A DNA stretch of 64,000 nucleotides, taken from the NCBI GenBank assembly GCA_004352715.1, contig SCFE01000013.1:1621490-1685489 (forward strand), read 5' to 3'. How positions within the stretch are numbered: position 1 is the first letter of the stretch; every line of letters begins with the position of its first letter. This document shows, one piece after another, positions 46,201 to 59,342 of this stretch. A program made the position numbers and the translations under genes. The notes below the pieces were generated by a model. The model was not told where the DNA came from. It saw only the letters and a list, made by a program, of their open reading frames with translations, and did no database searches. The DNA is from Hofstenia miamia. Taxonomy: Eukaryota; Xenacoelomorpha; Acoela.

Positions 46201-47700
46201 TTATTGGATAATTTTATTTTCCTGCAAGGGAATAGTCGATTAAGGAGAGAGATTAAATAAACTGCTTTTCTTTTCCTCTTTTATTTTGCGATTGATTTAG
46301 TAGTACTTATAAAATTTTCTAAATATTTTGCAAGTTGTGTATTGTATACAATTTAATGGATAATTTTCTTTTTGCAATAATTACCTCAAATTAGCTTGTA
46401 ACAGATTCATACAAACAACTGAATTACTAGTTCAAAGCCAGCATTTGTGATTTATAGATAAAATTATTTTGTGCGTTTTATGAGTAAACAATTTATAATG
46501 GAGAGAAACTTCCATTGTTAAGTAAACGGTTGAATGATTTCAAGTTAAATTGTGGATAATCTTACAATGCTCTAAATGGAAATTTTTAGTGCTTTCACCA
46601 AGAGGTTTTAGCATACATTCCATTAGTTTTTTAACCAATTTCAACAACTCAATTAATACTAAATCCAATTAGAACAAAATATCAAATGTGTTGTAAAAAC
46701 AATTTTAAATCTTAGTTTTAATGCATCGTTGTAAAACTGATGACTTATTTAATTTTGTTTCTATCAAATATTTTTTGAAAGCTCTATCATCTAATTTATA
46801 TTTCTTTGTCAATGGCATCATTCTCGAAGCCTTGTATTTAATAAAAATATCCTAGTTACTTATCATGCATTCTAATTGGTTTGGATATGTCTAAAGTTAA
46901 ACTGATGAAGTTATGCGTTGGAAAATTAAAAGAAAAACGTGGTAGTTAATGAAAAATTGATTAAATTAAATTTGTGAGATAATCATTATTTCCTTTTTCA
47001 GCCGAGTATGTCGAAAACGCTTTATGTGTTATTGACTGTGTTATTAAAAAGAAACACATTTAAACTATCATAGCCATCAGTGAAGCTTACATCAAAAAAA
47101 CAATAATTTTTTTGTAAAAATTACTGAGAAGCTTAATTTTACAACCATAAAATCATAATTAGTCCCGTTTTGAGCAAATTTATCAACAAGTTTTGTAAAT
47201 CATTGAGAGAGTGTGCTTTAAACATCATAACCATAGTCAGGGTTAGGATTTCTATGCCCAAGGCATAAAGCCGACTGAAAACTCACAAATATCGAAAGTT
47301 TTCAAACTTATTTACTTGCTGGAGGACAACTTAATATAGAAATTGGGCTTCATTACGTATCTTTTAGTTTTGTCTTGAAGCTATAATGCATCTGCTAGCG
47401 CGGTTATTTCTTTGCAGTCAGGTTGAGATACTTGATAATTTCATAGAACTAATACAGAGGGAGAAGTACAAATAAAAGCTGAATGTCTCGATTTACATTG
47501 CATGAGAAAATTTGCACAAGTCATAAAAAAGAAAAAATCAATGCAATTGATGTTCATCCTTTAAATGTTCCTTATATACAGAAGTGAGTCGGGCTATGTG
47601 GGTGAAATTCAAGCACCATAACGAATGCTCATGATTGTTGATCACTTGAAGCAACATTTATATGTTTATTGGTATAAAAGTGAATTCCTTGGTAATTGAA
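40226..47700. other. Long AT-rich intergenic or intronic DNA
   Basis: Seven and a half kilobases with no recognisable gene. Frames of 60-74 codons at 41241, 42415, 43966, 44157, 44919 and 45067 are rich in F, K, L, I and N, as chance frames in such DNA are. They have no domain, acceptor or partner exon I can support. Short (AT)n runs occur near 40806 and 43609. Confidence 0.5.
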
Positions 47701-47764
47701 TATCTGTTCTCTTAATGTAGTTTTTATGCATGTTTTCCAAAGTATGGTGATTGTTTAATCACGC

Positions 47765-47786
47765 CATGGCCTATTAATAGGCCATG
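47765..47786. repeat. Perfect 22-bp palindrome
   Basis: The bases from CATGGCC to GGCCATG, with the centre CTATTAATAG, read the same on both strands. No neighbouring repeat explains it. Confidence 0.8.
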
Positions 47787-49103
47787 ATCACGCATATTCT
47801 CCGATATTTTTAAGCACATAAATCCGCCGCTGACCATAATTGACAACAGACCAAATAGTATGAAAACAATACAATGGAAACTACACTACAGTGTTTGCAT
47901 GACATTGTAGTAAATCAAATTAACTCGTCTTCTGAAGTTAGCAATTGAAACTTCTTACGTTACAATACAATGTACATATGTATAATTACTATACTATTAT
48001 TAATGCAACATCAGAAGAAAACAGGTAATAGAATTCCTTAAAATGGATGAAGGCAATAAATTTTGTGTGCAATATTTTATGTACTATTTTGTAATTTTTA
48101 CGATAAATCTACATGACGGTAATTGTTACACGAAAAAAATATTCATAGATATATAGAATAAACCTAATGTACATCAAACAAACGATTTTACGAAATTGAG
48201 ATCCTTGAATGAAAACAACAAATATTGCTGCATAGCCCGTATCCCGGCCTGTGCCCAGTTTATTGAGTTTCGAATAAATTGGATTGGTGGTGATTACTCT
48301 TTCTTGAAAGAACAGTAGTGAACGTTTTCAGTTTAAATGTTTTAAAATATTGTCATGACTACAAGTAGATTATAATTAAATGAGTGCAATTTAATATTTC
48401 AAAGTTCTTTTATGCAGAACATTTTCTCTTTTATACCCCTGTAGAAGAATATAAATACACAATTTACGATTTCCCAGAGGTCTATTCATCTTGATTCAGC
48501 ACGAGTCATCTCTCTTTCCAATTCCATGCAAACGCATTGAACGACAAGTGTGGTGATCGCTTGAAATGTCAGAAATTGAAAGAAAAATATTGATTTCTTA
48601 TCAACAGGTGGACATTAATCCTTTCCCGCAAAGCTATAAGTGCTATAAAATTAAAATGTTTGTACATGCAAATTACTAAAGTATTGTTCAATAATTAGTG
48701 CATGGGAGGCTTGTATCTCGATTTAATTAATGATATTTCAAACAAAAAATTGAAATACATGTGAATTTATATTAACAATGGAGATACTAAATAGCCAGGT
48801 GTTAAAATCTAATGTAATGGGCCCACAGGTTTTTCATAAAGTCACCTTTGATATTTCAATCTATTTTAAATGAAATTCATTTTATTTCTGTTAGGTGAGA
48901 ATATATTTAACACTTGAAACTACAGTATCATTACTTTGGTTCATTTATTCTATAGAAGCAGAATACACACAGTTGCTAAAAATATTTTTCTTAATCTAAC
49001 TTGAATTGTTGCAAAGATTCACGATATTTATTCATGATTAAAGTAAAAAAAACTAACTTAGATAAATTTTGAGAACCACGGATAATACATTGGATTAGAT
49101 ATA
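47787..49103. other. AT-rich non-coding stretch
   Basis: No gene recognised. A 68-codon run from about 48471 is broken by one TGA and has no known domain. Confidence 0.4.
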
Positions 49104-49435
49104 TGTATGTATGTATGTATATATATATATNNNNNNNNNNNNNNNNNNNNNNNNNNNNNNNNNNNNNNNNNNNNNNNNNNNNNNNNNNNNNNNNNNNNNN
49201 NNNNNNNNNNNNNNNNNNNNNNNNNNNNNNNNNNNNNNNNNNNNNNNNNNNNNNNNNNNNNNNNNNNNNNNNNNNNNNNNNNNNNNNNNNNNNNNNNNNN
49301 NNNNNNNNNNNNNNNNNNNNNNNNNNNNNNNNNNNNNNNNNNNNNNNNNNNNNNNNNNNNNNNNNNNNNNNNNNNNNNNNNNNNNNNNNNNNNNNNNNNN
49401 NNNNNNNNNNNNNNNATATATATATATATATATAT
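49104..49435. repeat. Assembly gap inside (ATGT)n/(AT)n repeats
   Basis: TATGTATGTATGTATATATA precedes Ns at 49131-49415, which are followed by an ATATAT run to 49435. Confidence 0.95.
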
Positions 49436-52062
49436 ACAATAGGGTTCAAGAGCAATGAAGCACTAGTCGTAATGTGAATGCAAGCTAACTAACTTCTATC
49501 ATAAATAGAAGCAATTGCAGCATCCATAAAAAAGGGTCGATTGTATTAGAAAGACTAGCTTCAAAGCAAGGAAAGTAGATGTTCTCTAAAATAATGTTAG
49601 TTATGTATGTTAAATAATTTCAATGAAAATTTTTAGAACTAATATAATAAAAATTCAATAAGTCGAATTAATTTGAATTTTAATAGCTTCTCTTTCAGAA
49701 TTATATTTTTCGTAATAACAGTATTAAATATATTTATAAAATAAAATTTCTTAAAAATGCGAAACACATTGTTCCTACTATAAAATAGATTCCTTTGAAT
49801 AAGTCGATGTTTACAGAAATTCTTTGAAAGTTTCACCAGAAAAAATTTTCTGAAATTCAGCAAATATATGACAATATACAAATCTGCATTTGTATAGTGT
49901 ACAAAAGAGACGCCTTGAAGAAGTGGTAGGGGGTTGCACACTCTTGTTAACTTTTTTCAACATTCCTTGCCGTTGTGTGAGTTTTTTCTCACAATATGCA
50001 CAATACAAAACAAGAAATTCATAAAATACAAGTAACTTAGAAAATTGGGTAATTTTGTTCACATTAATATTAAACATGTATATGAGTATAACAGAAATTC
50101 AATTAACGCGAGATTTCTATAATATATGAAAGAATGTATCCAACCCCGCAAGTACTAAGCAGTAGGCCAAGAGGATTGATAAAGAATAAGATCTATGCAT
50201 TCCAAGTCCGTCAAGTGTTCCATGCTAATCCTTCATTTTTTATATAACCTTAAGTTTGCTTGAAAAGATAAGCCCACACTTTTCGTCGAGTTTTAATTTA
50301 TTGAAATCCAATCAGCCCAAGCCCCCCCCTAGTTATGTGAGTCCATGTGTACTCAGGCGCCCCTGTGTTTCTGCGAAAACTCTAGTAGTGAGAATGTATT
50401 AACTTTTTTTTACAATTATAGAATATCTAAACCCAATTAGTCTAGCATTTAGTACAGTTTTCTTTTTACAAATTTATAATTTATGTCAAAATTCTTATGT
50501 TAAACCTGTAGTGCCTGTACTTTTAAAAGGATAAACCGTTTTTATACAAGTTTACTATGAAACGGAAGTCATAATATATGACCATATAAATTGGTGAACA
50601 TGCTTAAGTGCAAATGATGAAAATTTGTACTAATGTGTGCTTGAGAATTTGAATTTTTTAAAAAGTGTTGTAAATTCTATTCATGCCTAACCTTCAGGGA
50701 GTTTTATCTTATCATGCTATCAGATTTTGAACATCTTATTAGTTCGTGAATTACAAACGATTAACTAAATAATCACAATCATTAAAAAATCAAACGTGCT
50801 ATTTTTCAAGCACATTGTATTGCTAGTCTATGTAATGGGATTTCACTTCCATTACATATATTGCATGAAAATATGCGACAAATTGCTGGTTACTAAGTAA
50901 AAATAATAAAACATAATGTAGAAATAAGGATTTTTTTGATCCAATTTTGGACGTTGTTTTTTTGCCCTCCAGATCATGATGTGTTATGTACACAACAAAA
51001 ATTAAAATGCTACACAACACAAAATTCTGTGTTGTGTTGTACTATGTTGTGACACAACACACAATGGCAAGCCTGTTCGTTGACTCTCATTCCATTTTAG
51101 TAAAATTATTAATTTTCATCTATGCGTTTACTTATAAAAGTAAGAATTGTTCAAAACACTTGTAACTACATAATAGTATCAGCTCTTCTCGGATGTTGAA
51201 AAAATTGAAGAAAAAAATTGCACAGAGATACCTGAATGACTTATGAGAAGATGCATAGCCCTCTCTCTTGATGGATAGCCACTCTTAGAGATAAATCTTA
51301 CAAAGTTCTCTGTTACAATTCTAGATAACCTTGGAATATCACATGTAAATCATTTCTTTCAAACACACATTTGAGTGCATCCAAAAATAGTTAATTTATA
51401 ATTTTCTCAAAACTGGAATTTCATTACTTAGTGAAGTAATCCCAACAAAGCAAGCTATCTACAATTTATTAGTTATTTTGACTCATGAAATTCCCCGCTG
51501 ATACGTTTGTATGGTGATACAAAACATTTGTTAATTTGTAATTAACAAGCAAAAAATTAATTTTAGAGAAAGACATGAGAAATATTTTACTCATTTTCAG
51601 ATATCTTACTTCATTTCAATGGAATTTTGATATCGTAGACAAAGCCAGCTGCTACTTTAAGTGGACATTTCGAGTCGTACATAGGAGAAAAATGTAGCAT
51701 TGTGGATTTTAACAAAAAATATTTATATGAATATGCTATTATTTTATATTTGTTTTAAATTTATTAGTATTGCACATATATTTGAAATAATTGTTCGATA
51801 ATATAAATGTATTATTAAGTGAAATTCATTAAAATATAAGGCTGGTGATTGCAAAGCATAGGTGAGATATGAGCAAGCAGAAATTATTAGATTTGATTCC
51901 GATTTTTTGCTATATTCAAAGAAACCATATTGGTTGAAAACCAATCAAAGCAGAAGCATCAAGCCTATTTAAAATATATTGTGTAATGAAGTAGAGTGAT
52001 TAGTGCAAGATAATTTATGTTACATTTTACAAATATATTTCTGCACTTTATATATATATATA
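49436..52062. other. AT-rich non-coding stretch
   Basis: Minus-strand frames of 88 and 100 codons at 49639-50077 have no recognised domain. At 51012-51037 is a perfect 10-bp stem (ACACAACACA and its complement) with a 6-base loop, followed by more ACAAC/GTTGT inverted copies up to 51062. Confidence 0.4.
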
Positions 52063-54181
52063 GATTGGGTTGTAAAAGTATTTCCTGTAATAAAAATATT
52101 GTTTTTTTAAAATATGGGAAGTCTTTTATATTTCATATTTATATTTTTTGAAGTAGTGTACAATGAGCAAATATAACACAAAGGTTTGATATTACATATA
52201 TACAATATTTTTGAAAATGTCCATGTAACTCAAAATTGGCGTTGCAAAAGTATTGCTAGCCTACTAGAATACCTTACTTTGCATGTTAAGACACATAAAA
52301 TTGTACAGTTGTTGTACATTATAGGGAATATTAGTAATGAGTAAGATTATGCATGCATGGCCATGGAGACAGGGTAAAGGCAGATCATTTTACACGAGGC
52401 CCATGAGATCTAAAGGATCCAAGCTTGTGTTAATATATGGCATTCAACCCCAGAAATATCTGGAAGTGACTAAGTTTTAAAAACAACAATACAAATATTA
52501 ATCATGGAAATAAATTGTTCATGATGTTCAGAAATTAATTTTAACCGAGATTTTGGCCGTAAAACAAAATCTTTGGCTGCACCCGGCCGTTGCGGCCGGT
52601 TACGGACGGCTAATGGCTAAGCCGTGAGGTCAGAGGTATCATACTGGATGTTGAAGCATCAAATATACAGCACTTGCTTTCCGATTTGTCTGAATCTTTC
52701 GAACAGCTGTATAATTATGTGGCATGAAGCGAAACCTCTTGCTTATAACTTAAATATTCCTGTAAAACATTCAAGTAGACGTGGTGCAATTTTACAGGAA
52801 AATAGTAAGGCCTAATGATATGTTTCAACAGATGGAAATTTAGTGGAATTGAATGGAGAAGATGAGTCATAAGAAGCCTACTTCAGAAAAGCAGTAGATT
52901 AACAACCCTATTCAACGCAATTTTCGGAGGAACAACTATAGGAAATGTCATTGCTTTTCCTGCAACTTCCTTAGATGATATCACTCATTACCTGGTAATG
53001 GAAACAAAAAAACCTTGGTATGCTTTACCAACTTTGGTTATAAACAGTTAATGAATCATTAAGCTTTTGAACTGCTTCCATCAGTAGAGACTTCAAAAGA
53101 TATTTCCAAATATTTGCATATGTTTGCGAATATTTTTGTCCATGCCTGCCTCAATAGCGTCGAATGAAAATCATTTAACTACAATGGCTGAAGGGCGATT
53201 AATTTACCGTTGCAAGGCTCAGCATAGAACCAGACCTTGCTTCAAAAATAGAGTTTTATTAAGATATCACAAATTTTTCAAACAGAAAAGCTAGAAAACT
53301 ACCTGTGTCATTACAAAATTAAAGTTTTTTGGATTGGTACTTCATTGCAATTCAAATTATATTTTTGGTAGCCTATGCTTGTACAATTGTACTTGCTTGT
53401 TTGAAAATGTTGATTGATATCTTTGATGTAAAAATACTTTGCAAATATCATAATTGTTATGGTGTTATGGTTACAGGATAAGTATGTACCGGTAGTTGGA
53501 AAAAGTTACTTCTCTTAGTGACCCTGTATGCATATCCAATATATAAAATGCCTAATATATTTGAGGCTGTGTAAGAAGTCTGATTCGCACGCGATGGAAT
53601 CCTAGCGCTAAGCTATCAGTTTGGCTAAGACGAAGGTCTGTGAGTTAGATTGTTAGAAATTGTTGATTTTTATAAGTCAGCACTAGCATACAAAACACTA
53701 GTTGAAATATTAGACATTAATTTTTGGAGTTCAACATTTATAATACAGAACTGGAGGAAGCTCAAAAAAACTGAAGATCTGTGGAGATCTGTTGGTCCAC
53801 GAAAAATATCGACACGCGCCGCCAAAACACTATACCGAGATCCACGGACTAACTCAAGCGTTACTCTTAGTCAACTGTGAGACTCTATGATATATGCAAA
53901 GGTCAAAGTGCAGAAATCAAGAACGCTAAAAAATTATTCCTGCGAAGACGTTTAGTTATTAGAACACCACTTCGCAAGATGCACGTTAAGGCGAAGTTAG
54001 AATTCGCATATCATCCTCTTGGGAAACCACGGGGATTTTTGGAAAAAAATTCTAAGGGCAGACGAACGCAAGAAGGAACTTTTTGGGATTAGTGCTCGGA
54101 AGTACGTAAACAAAAAATGTAGCATACATTTTTAAAAAAATTCAATTTTGTTCCTACTGTTAATACTTTTGCTAGCCACTG
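52063..54181 (+). mobile_element. Tc1/mariner element, degenerate, with possible IR/DR left end
   Basis: The right end, reverse-complemented from 54181, reads CAGTGGCTAGCAAAAGTATT and is followed outside by TATATA. The left end at 52063 reads GATTGGGTTGTAAAAGTATT after TATATATA, so both ends abut TA, the Tc1 target. A second copy of the end motif, TGGCGTTGCAAAAGTATTGC, lies about 170 bp inside the left end. This is the inverted/direct-repeat arrangement seen in some Tc1 elements. The 2.1 kb include a transposase remnant (53650-54110) and about 1.2 kb of other sequence, so an insertion may sit inside. Confidence 0.55.
53650..54110 (+). pseudogene. Tc1-type transposase remnant
   Basis: The frame at 53650-53880 carries the second helix-turn-helix and the GRPRK-like hook: LVEILDINFWSSTFI, then KTEDLWRSVGPRKISTRAAK. 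The frame at 53877-54092 gives LFLRRRLVIRTPLRKMHVKA then KLEFAYH, matching the R.RL...L..R...K.....H...RL.FA pattern. A shift of frame from about 54035 gives FWKKILRADERKKELFG, where the D of A-D-E is the first catalytic residue of the DDE triad. The protein then stops at 54110, 40 bases before the right end, so the second D and the third acid are deleted. Dead copy. Confidence 0.82.
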
Positions 54182-55550
54182 TATATACATGTATATTTGC
54201 ACATGGTGACCCTTAAAACTGAATAATTTTGGACTAAGCATATAAGGTTTTTTTCAAAGCATTTTGACATATAGTTGTGACATTAAGTTTGTTACTGATA
54301 ATTTTTCAGCAAAATCTCGGGAATGAAAATTTAATTCCGCTTAATTTTAAAAAATATTTTGATTTCCAACGTGTTTTTGCCTCGGAATGTAAATGTGCAT
54401 ACATGGTGAGAAATTGACAGTGATCACGATAGTGTTTACTGACATTAAGTATAAGTGATAAAAGAACGTTGAGGCTATCCTTATTCAGAATTAGAAATTG
54501 TTGACAACATATCAGGTAAATAATTATAAAGTACACAAGTGTAGTAGCATATTCTCCTATCAATGTTTGTGAACAACTGACGTCTTTGAGTTGAAACTCC
54601 ATTAAATTCTCCCAAAGTCAAAGAAAATCAATCATCATCGACCCCAACAAAAACCGCAAATAAAATTCTATATCTTTCTTTCAATAAAATAAGAAAAAAT
54701 CAAGTCAATATCTAAAGCAGATGCAAGAAATATGGTATTTATAGTAGTTACTGAAAGCGTAATATAAAATATAGTGCTCGCATGGAGACTGTATAACTAA
54801 TTATAACAAATCTATATTAGCTTAGTATTCAAATATATAAAGTATGCTTGAAATTTTATGTAGCGAATTTACGTTCACACATTTTAATTAGTATTGGCTT
54901 TAGGGGTTTCATTTTTTAATTAATTAATGTGATCTTAAAAAAATAGATGTCATGTCTTTCACAATAAAAATACAACTAATTTTATTCTATGCACTATTGC
55001 TGCAGTGAGAGCAGCTTTTTTGTTTAAAACTAATTATTATATATTTTTGATCTAACATGTCGTTTAAAAATGATATCTCGAGAAATTTTGATTATATTTA
55101 TTTATAGTTATTTGTTTTGCTAATTAATCTTTTATTTCAATAGATTACATACATGTTTGCTGCTACTTTAGTTTCATTTGTAATAATTTAGTCGATTAGA
55201 TGGTATAATATCGAATTGTATGAAGTGTAAGCATTAAACCTTTCATTTTAAATGGTGTTCATAGGAGGAATCTTTCTGGACCTAAAACAAGCTATGGTCT
55301 ACCTGTCTCTTATTTATAGTTGATTATAAAAAGAGTAAGCTTACATGGAATCAACATCTCTTTAATTTGCGTTAAGCACAATTTTGTGTTCTCAAGATTT
55401 GATACTCATTATAAATGCTTTGCGTATTACGTAATAAATTCTAAATCAAGGCTGCACAAATTATTTCACAAATTGAATACTTAAATATCTCGAATTTCGA
55501 CCTCTACATTTTTGTTTGTTTTTGAACTAAAAGTCTGCAGTCAGTACCTT
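54182..55550. other. AT-rich non-coding stretch
   Basis: A 98-codon minus-strand frame (54602-54306) has no domain I know. Nothing else. Confidence 0.45.
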
Positions 55551-55711
55551 CCCCGGTCCTGCTCCCTATTGGTCCCTTCGAGACGATACCGGATTAAGAC
55601 ATGCTAACTTTAACGGTACGGTACTATACCGGTACTACTTTATAAATTTTTAATGGTACCAATACGTCAGTATACATTTGCGCTGTGTATCGGTATCGGA
55701 CAGGACCGGGA
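55551..55711. repeat. Small foldback repeat rich in GGTAC/CCGGTA
   Basis: The left arm is CCCCGGTCCTG..TCC, later GATACCGG. The right arm, on the other strand, is GTCCCGGTCCTGTCC, then GATACCGATAC. Between them GGTACGGTACTATACCGGTAC and GGTACC repeats make further inverted copies. It is GC-rich against its surroundings and probably a non-autonomous DNA element. Confidence 0.5.
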
Positions 55712-56512
55712 CAAGATTTTTGTGATACCGCAGAATTCTATTCTTAATACTTGTAGTAGCAGTAGATCTTTTGATTGCAGTGAAAACAAATAAAAATGAA
55801 ATTCCATATGTGTTAATTAATAGACTGGAATTTAGCTAGAAATTAGAAAATTGAACATATTAAGTGTTAGAGAAATTCATTCGAATAATTTTCATTGAAA
55901 CAGACAATGATAGCTGCCATTTTGTTTACTTAGTTGGGAAACATCGACTTTTCCAATATTGCTAACTCTACCCTGTAACGCATCAATAGTTTAAAGTTTG
56001 TAGTGTTACATTAAATTCATATAATATGCTGTCATCTCTACCACGGCTTTAAATTTGTTATTTGATCAATTGGAGTGATTCAAACGGTCTTTGATAATCA
56101 CATAATTTCAAAGAAAATGTTCTCTGTAAAAAATAATGAAGTTTTGACTAGCATGTAAAACTATGGAAAATTCTTACAAGGTATTTATAATTTTGTGCTG
56201 AATTTTATATTGAAATTTTAAAGTAGAGCATCTGTAGCTTATTTTTATGTAGTAGAACATACAATCAGTTGGAAAATCCATCTTAATGCTTTCTTACATA
56301 TTTTTTCCAATGTATTCATTATCCAGCTCAGAACTATTAGGATTGCTAGTGGATTGGGTTGGGCATAGCCACATTTTTATGGCAGAGGGTTAGATAAGGT
56401 CCGACCATATTTTTAAGAAAACCATAAGGATCTGATTGTGTTGGGTTAGCTTTTTTAAAAGATGGGCTGGATTCGTCAATAATAATGACTAATTTTCAGA
56501 AATGAGGATATT
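55712..56512. other. AT-rich non-coding stretch
   Basis: No frame or repeat recognised. Confidence 0.5.
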
Positions 56513-56880
56513 GTTATAATTAGGGCCTGCGAGTACTTGAAATTCGAGTCGAGGCCTAAAATCTCAACTTGACGCTTCGACTATTCGAAACCAACTAAAT
56601 ATTAGCTTGAGTGGGATCTATTTTTTCTTTAATTTTTGCCTTTAAATTCTAAGAAACCATCGATATTTCACTACTTATCTGAAATTGTAAGCGATCAAGC
56701 TTGGTTTCTCTCATTTAGTTTAACATTTTTTATTTCTTTATAGGGTAGAATAGCTATGTTTAGCCTAGCTAACGAGAAAAATATGTCTTAATATAAATTA
56801 TAACCCTACTCTAACTCTTGATTTAGGGTTTCAACTGGACTCGAGCTCAAAAATTCAACTCGCAGAGGCCTAGTTATGAT
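56513..56880. mobile_element. hAT-type MITE with 8-bp target-site duplication
   Basis: The flanks GTTATAAT (56513-56520) and GTTATGAT (56873-56880) agree at 7 of 8 positions. The element begins TAGGGCCTGCGAGTACTTGA. Its other end, reverse-complemented, reads TAGGCCTCTGCGAGTTGAAT. Both arms go on with a GAGTCGAG or GAGCTCGAGTC block. Length is 352 bp, with no coding frame. It differs in sequence from the MITE at 12300, so it is another family. Confidence 0.75.
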
Positions 56881-59342
56881 TGCAAAAAAATATTTTAATT
56901 TTTCAGATAATCAAATGCCTTGATGTAGTCTACTATAAACCATATTTTATCAAGATTTCAAATAAAGGTAAGAGCCTAGAAATAATTCACTTTGAGTTTA
57001 GGTTTAGTTTCTCAAGAAAATTTTAAAAAGTAACTATGATCGGGTTTGATCAGACTTTGAATACTTTTGTTTGGGTATGTTTTTGTGAAAACATCATGAA
57101 CTTGGTCAGAAAAAAACTACCCATTTGCAGAGTACTGATGCAGATGTTAAAAATGCTACCTTTTTTGAAAAGTCTATCATAAATAAACCACTAAAATAAT
57201 TACAATTATATTATTCTTTTGTATTTTTCATAACTCATGTACTGTATAGCTGTGAATTACACTTTGTTTGCTAAATTTTAGATCTACTAAGCGATTGTTT
57301 TAGGATTCCAAACGAAAATTTTTGCAGAAATTGTTTTTATTTACAATTAAAAGAACACATCATGTTCCTGCGTGATTAGGTGATAGTGATAGGGGCAAAG
57401 TTTTTTAAAAATAACAACTATCGTTAATGCCTTGCCTATGTCATCTAAAAGCATCAGTTATGTTACTTCTACTTTACGTTCAAACGCCCATTGAAAGTAA
57501 ATGCGAAATTTTCAATCAAAGTTCCCGAGATTAAGAGCCGCTTAAGGAAATACTTTGGAAAATAACAGCTTTACAAGTATATAACATTATAAAGAAGTAC
57601 TTTAATGAAAACTTGTTTGCTTTAATATATATTTCAAATTAGCATACCTATAGCTTATTAGGATGGCGTATAGGGAATTCAGCCGTAAAATTCTTTATTT
57701 CTATGCTATGCAAATTGGTTTTTTCTCGGTTAATATTTTGGACTTTACTTGCAGCAAAATGAATTTCTCAATGTTCATGCGTTTATGATTATTTCGCCTA
57801 AGGATAGCATGAAACATGATAAAAGCAAAATTCTCACCTATTAATAAAATAGTTTTAAAAGAATTAGCGTTAAATTATCTAAAGATAACCAAATAGCGTT
57901 TTAAATTTCGCTTCTAATTTCAGAAGTAGGACTTCTTCTGAGATGTAGCATGTGGCGTATATGACAGTCAAAAATACAGATCTGTCGAACTGGAGTGACG
58001 TAATTAAAGGAGAACGAATTCCCTGCGAAGTAGTGCTTAAATAACCTTGTTAAACATTAAAATGGCATAATTCGCACAATTAAATATAAGCGGGGCAGTC
58101 AAAAATTAAATTATTATAATAATTTTATTACTTCGAAGTGGTTCAGGAATGACTCTCAGCTTCCGCTTAGATTAAAACTAAGATTAAATTCAAATGCTAA
58201 CTATAATCAATCGATTATAATTGATAATTTTGTAATGTTGTACCACATGATTATCAATACTGGATGGATATGCGTAGTTTTGTTTTCTGTAAATGCGTGA
58301 TCAAGTAAACCAAAATCTCCTAGCGTAAGGTTTTCGCACTTTAGTCGTTCTAAATGTAATAACCACAAAAAGATCTTTGAATGATAATCTGGATCAGAGT
58401 TGAAAATGCGCTGGCGCGAGCTGGGCTTGGGTCGAATAATTGTAAAAATGGTCGTAAATTTCAAAATAACTTAATATTAAGCAATAGTACCTGCAAACTA
58501 ACCCAAATGCAGTAATGCAATATCACTTATAAACAATAAGTAGAAAAATAACATTTTCATTTTATTGCAGGTTTCTAGCATACCCATATTTAGTCTAAAA
58601 AACAGGAAATTAAGGAAATTTTTTGCCAAGAATCATAAAATAGAGTTAAATTGGGCAGAATTGGTTTTAAAAATATGCCGGGCCAAGAGCGGCATGGGGT
58701 CAGGCTAGGGCTTACATTTTCAGTCAATTTCCATCTTTGGATCTTGATTATAGAGCATAAAACCCTTTGATTTGTTTTGCGACGTTTATTGCATTGGGTT
58801 ATTAACATTTGTTTTTTCCTTCATTCAGAATAAGAATTAATTTCTTTTTACATTGTATTTGCAATGAGGCTTAACACTACGGTGTACTCAAATTTCTACC
58901 AATATCGTGGAGCCAATTTCAAAAACCGATTAAGTTAATCGCCTTTTAATCCTGTATTGTATTTTGAATGATTGTTCGCAACGATTAATCCTTTATTTCC
59001 CCGCCCTTCTAGAAACAATAGTAAGAATTGCACTCATTAAGCAGGAATAATCAAATTAGCATTAGATTTTATATTATCGATTATATAGAAGAAGATATGC
59101 TGTTGTGCACAAGCAAATATACTAACAACAAATGCTAATAAAATATAACTCCAACAATAGTCTCAAAAATTACAATGCACAGACAAAAATGTATATTTAC
59201 AGAAATTGCTATTTACAATACATTTACAAATTTTTTCAATTTTTGCTAGTAAGGGAAGTGATCCAAATTCAATACGTTAACAAGTTAAATGCAACAGAAA
59301 ACAACACTGTTAAAAAATCGCGCTTTACGTTAACATGACCGT
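56881..59342. other. AT-rich non-coding stretch
   Basis: Minus-strand frames at 58207-58464 and 58590-58808 have no recognised domain. A good acceptor (TTCGCTTCTAATTTCAG, ending near 57921) precedes a short plus-strand text, MTVKNTDLSNWSDVIKGER, but a TAG lies between them. No gene called. Confidence 0.4.

Noticed and set aside
19255-49477. ORFs that run through N gaps with YIYIYI ends
   Set aside because: They are translations of (AT)n and N runs.
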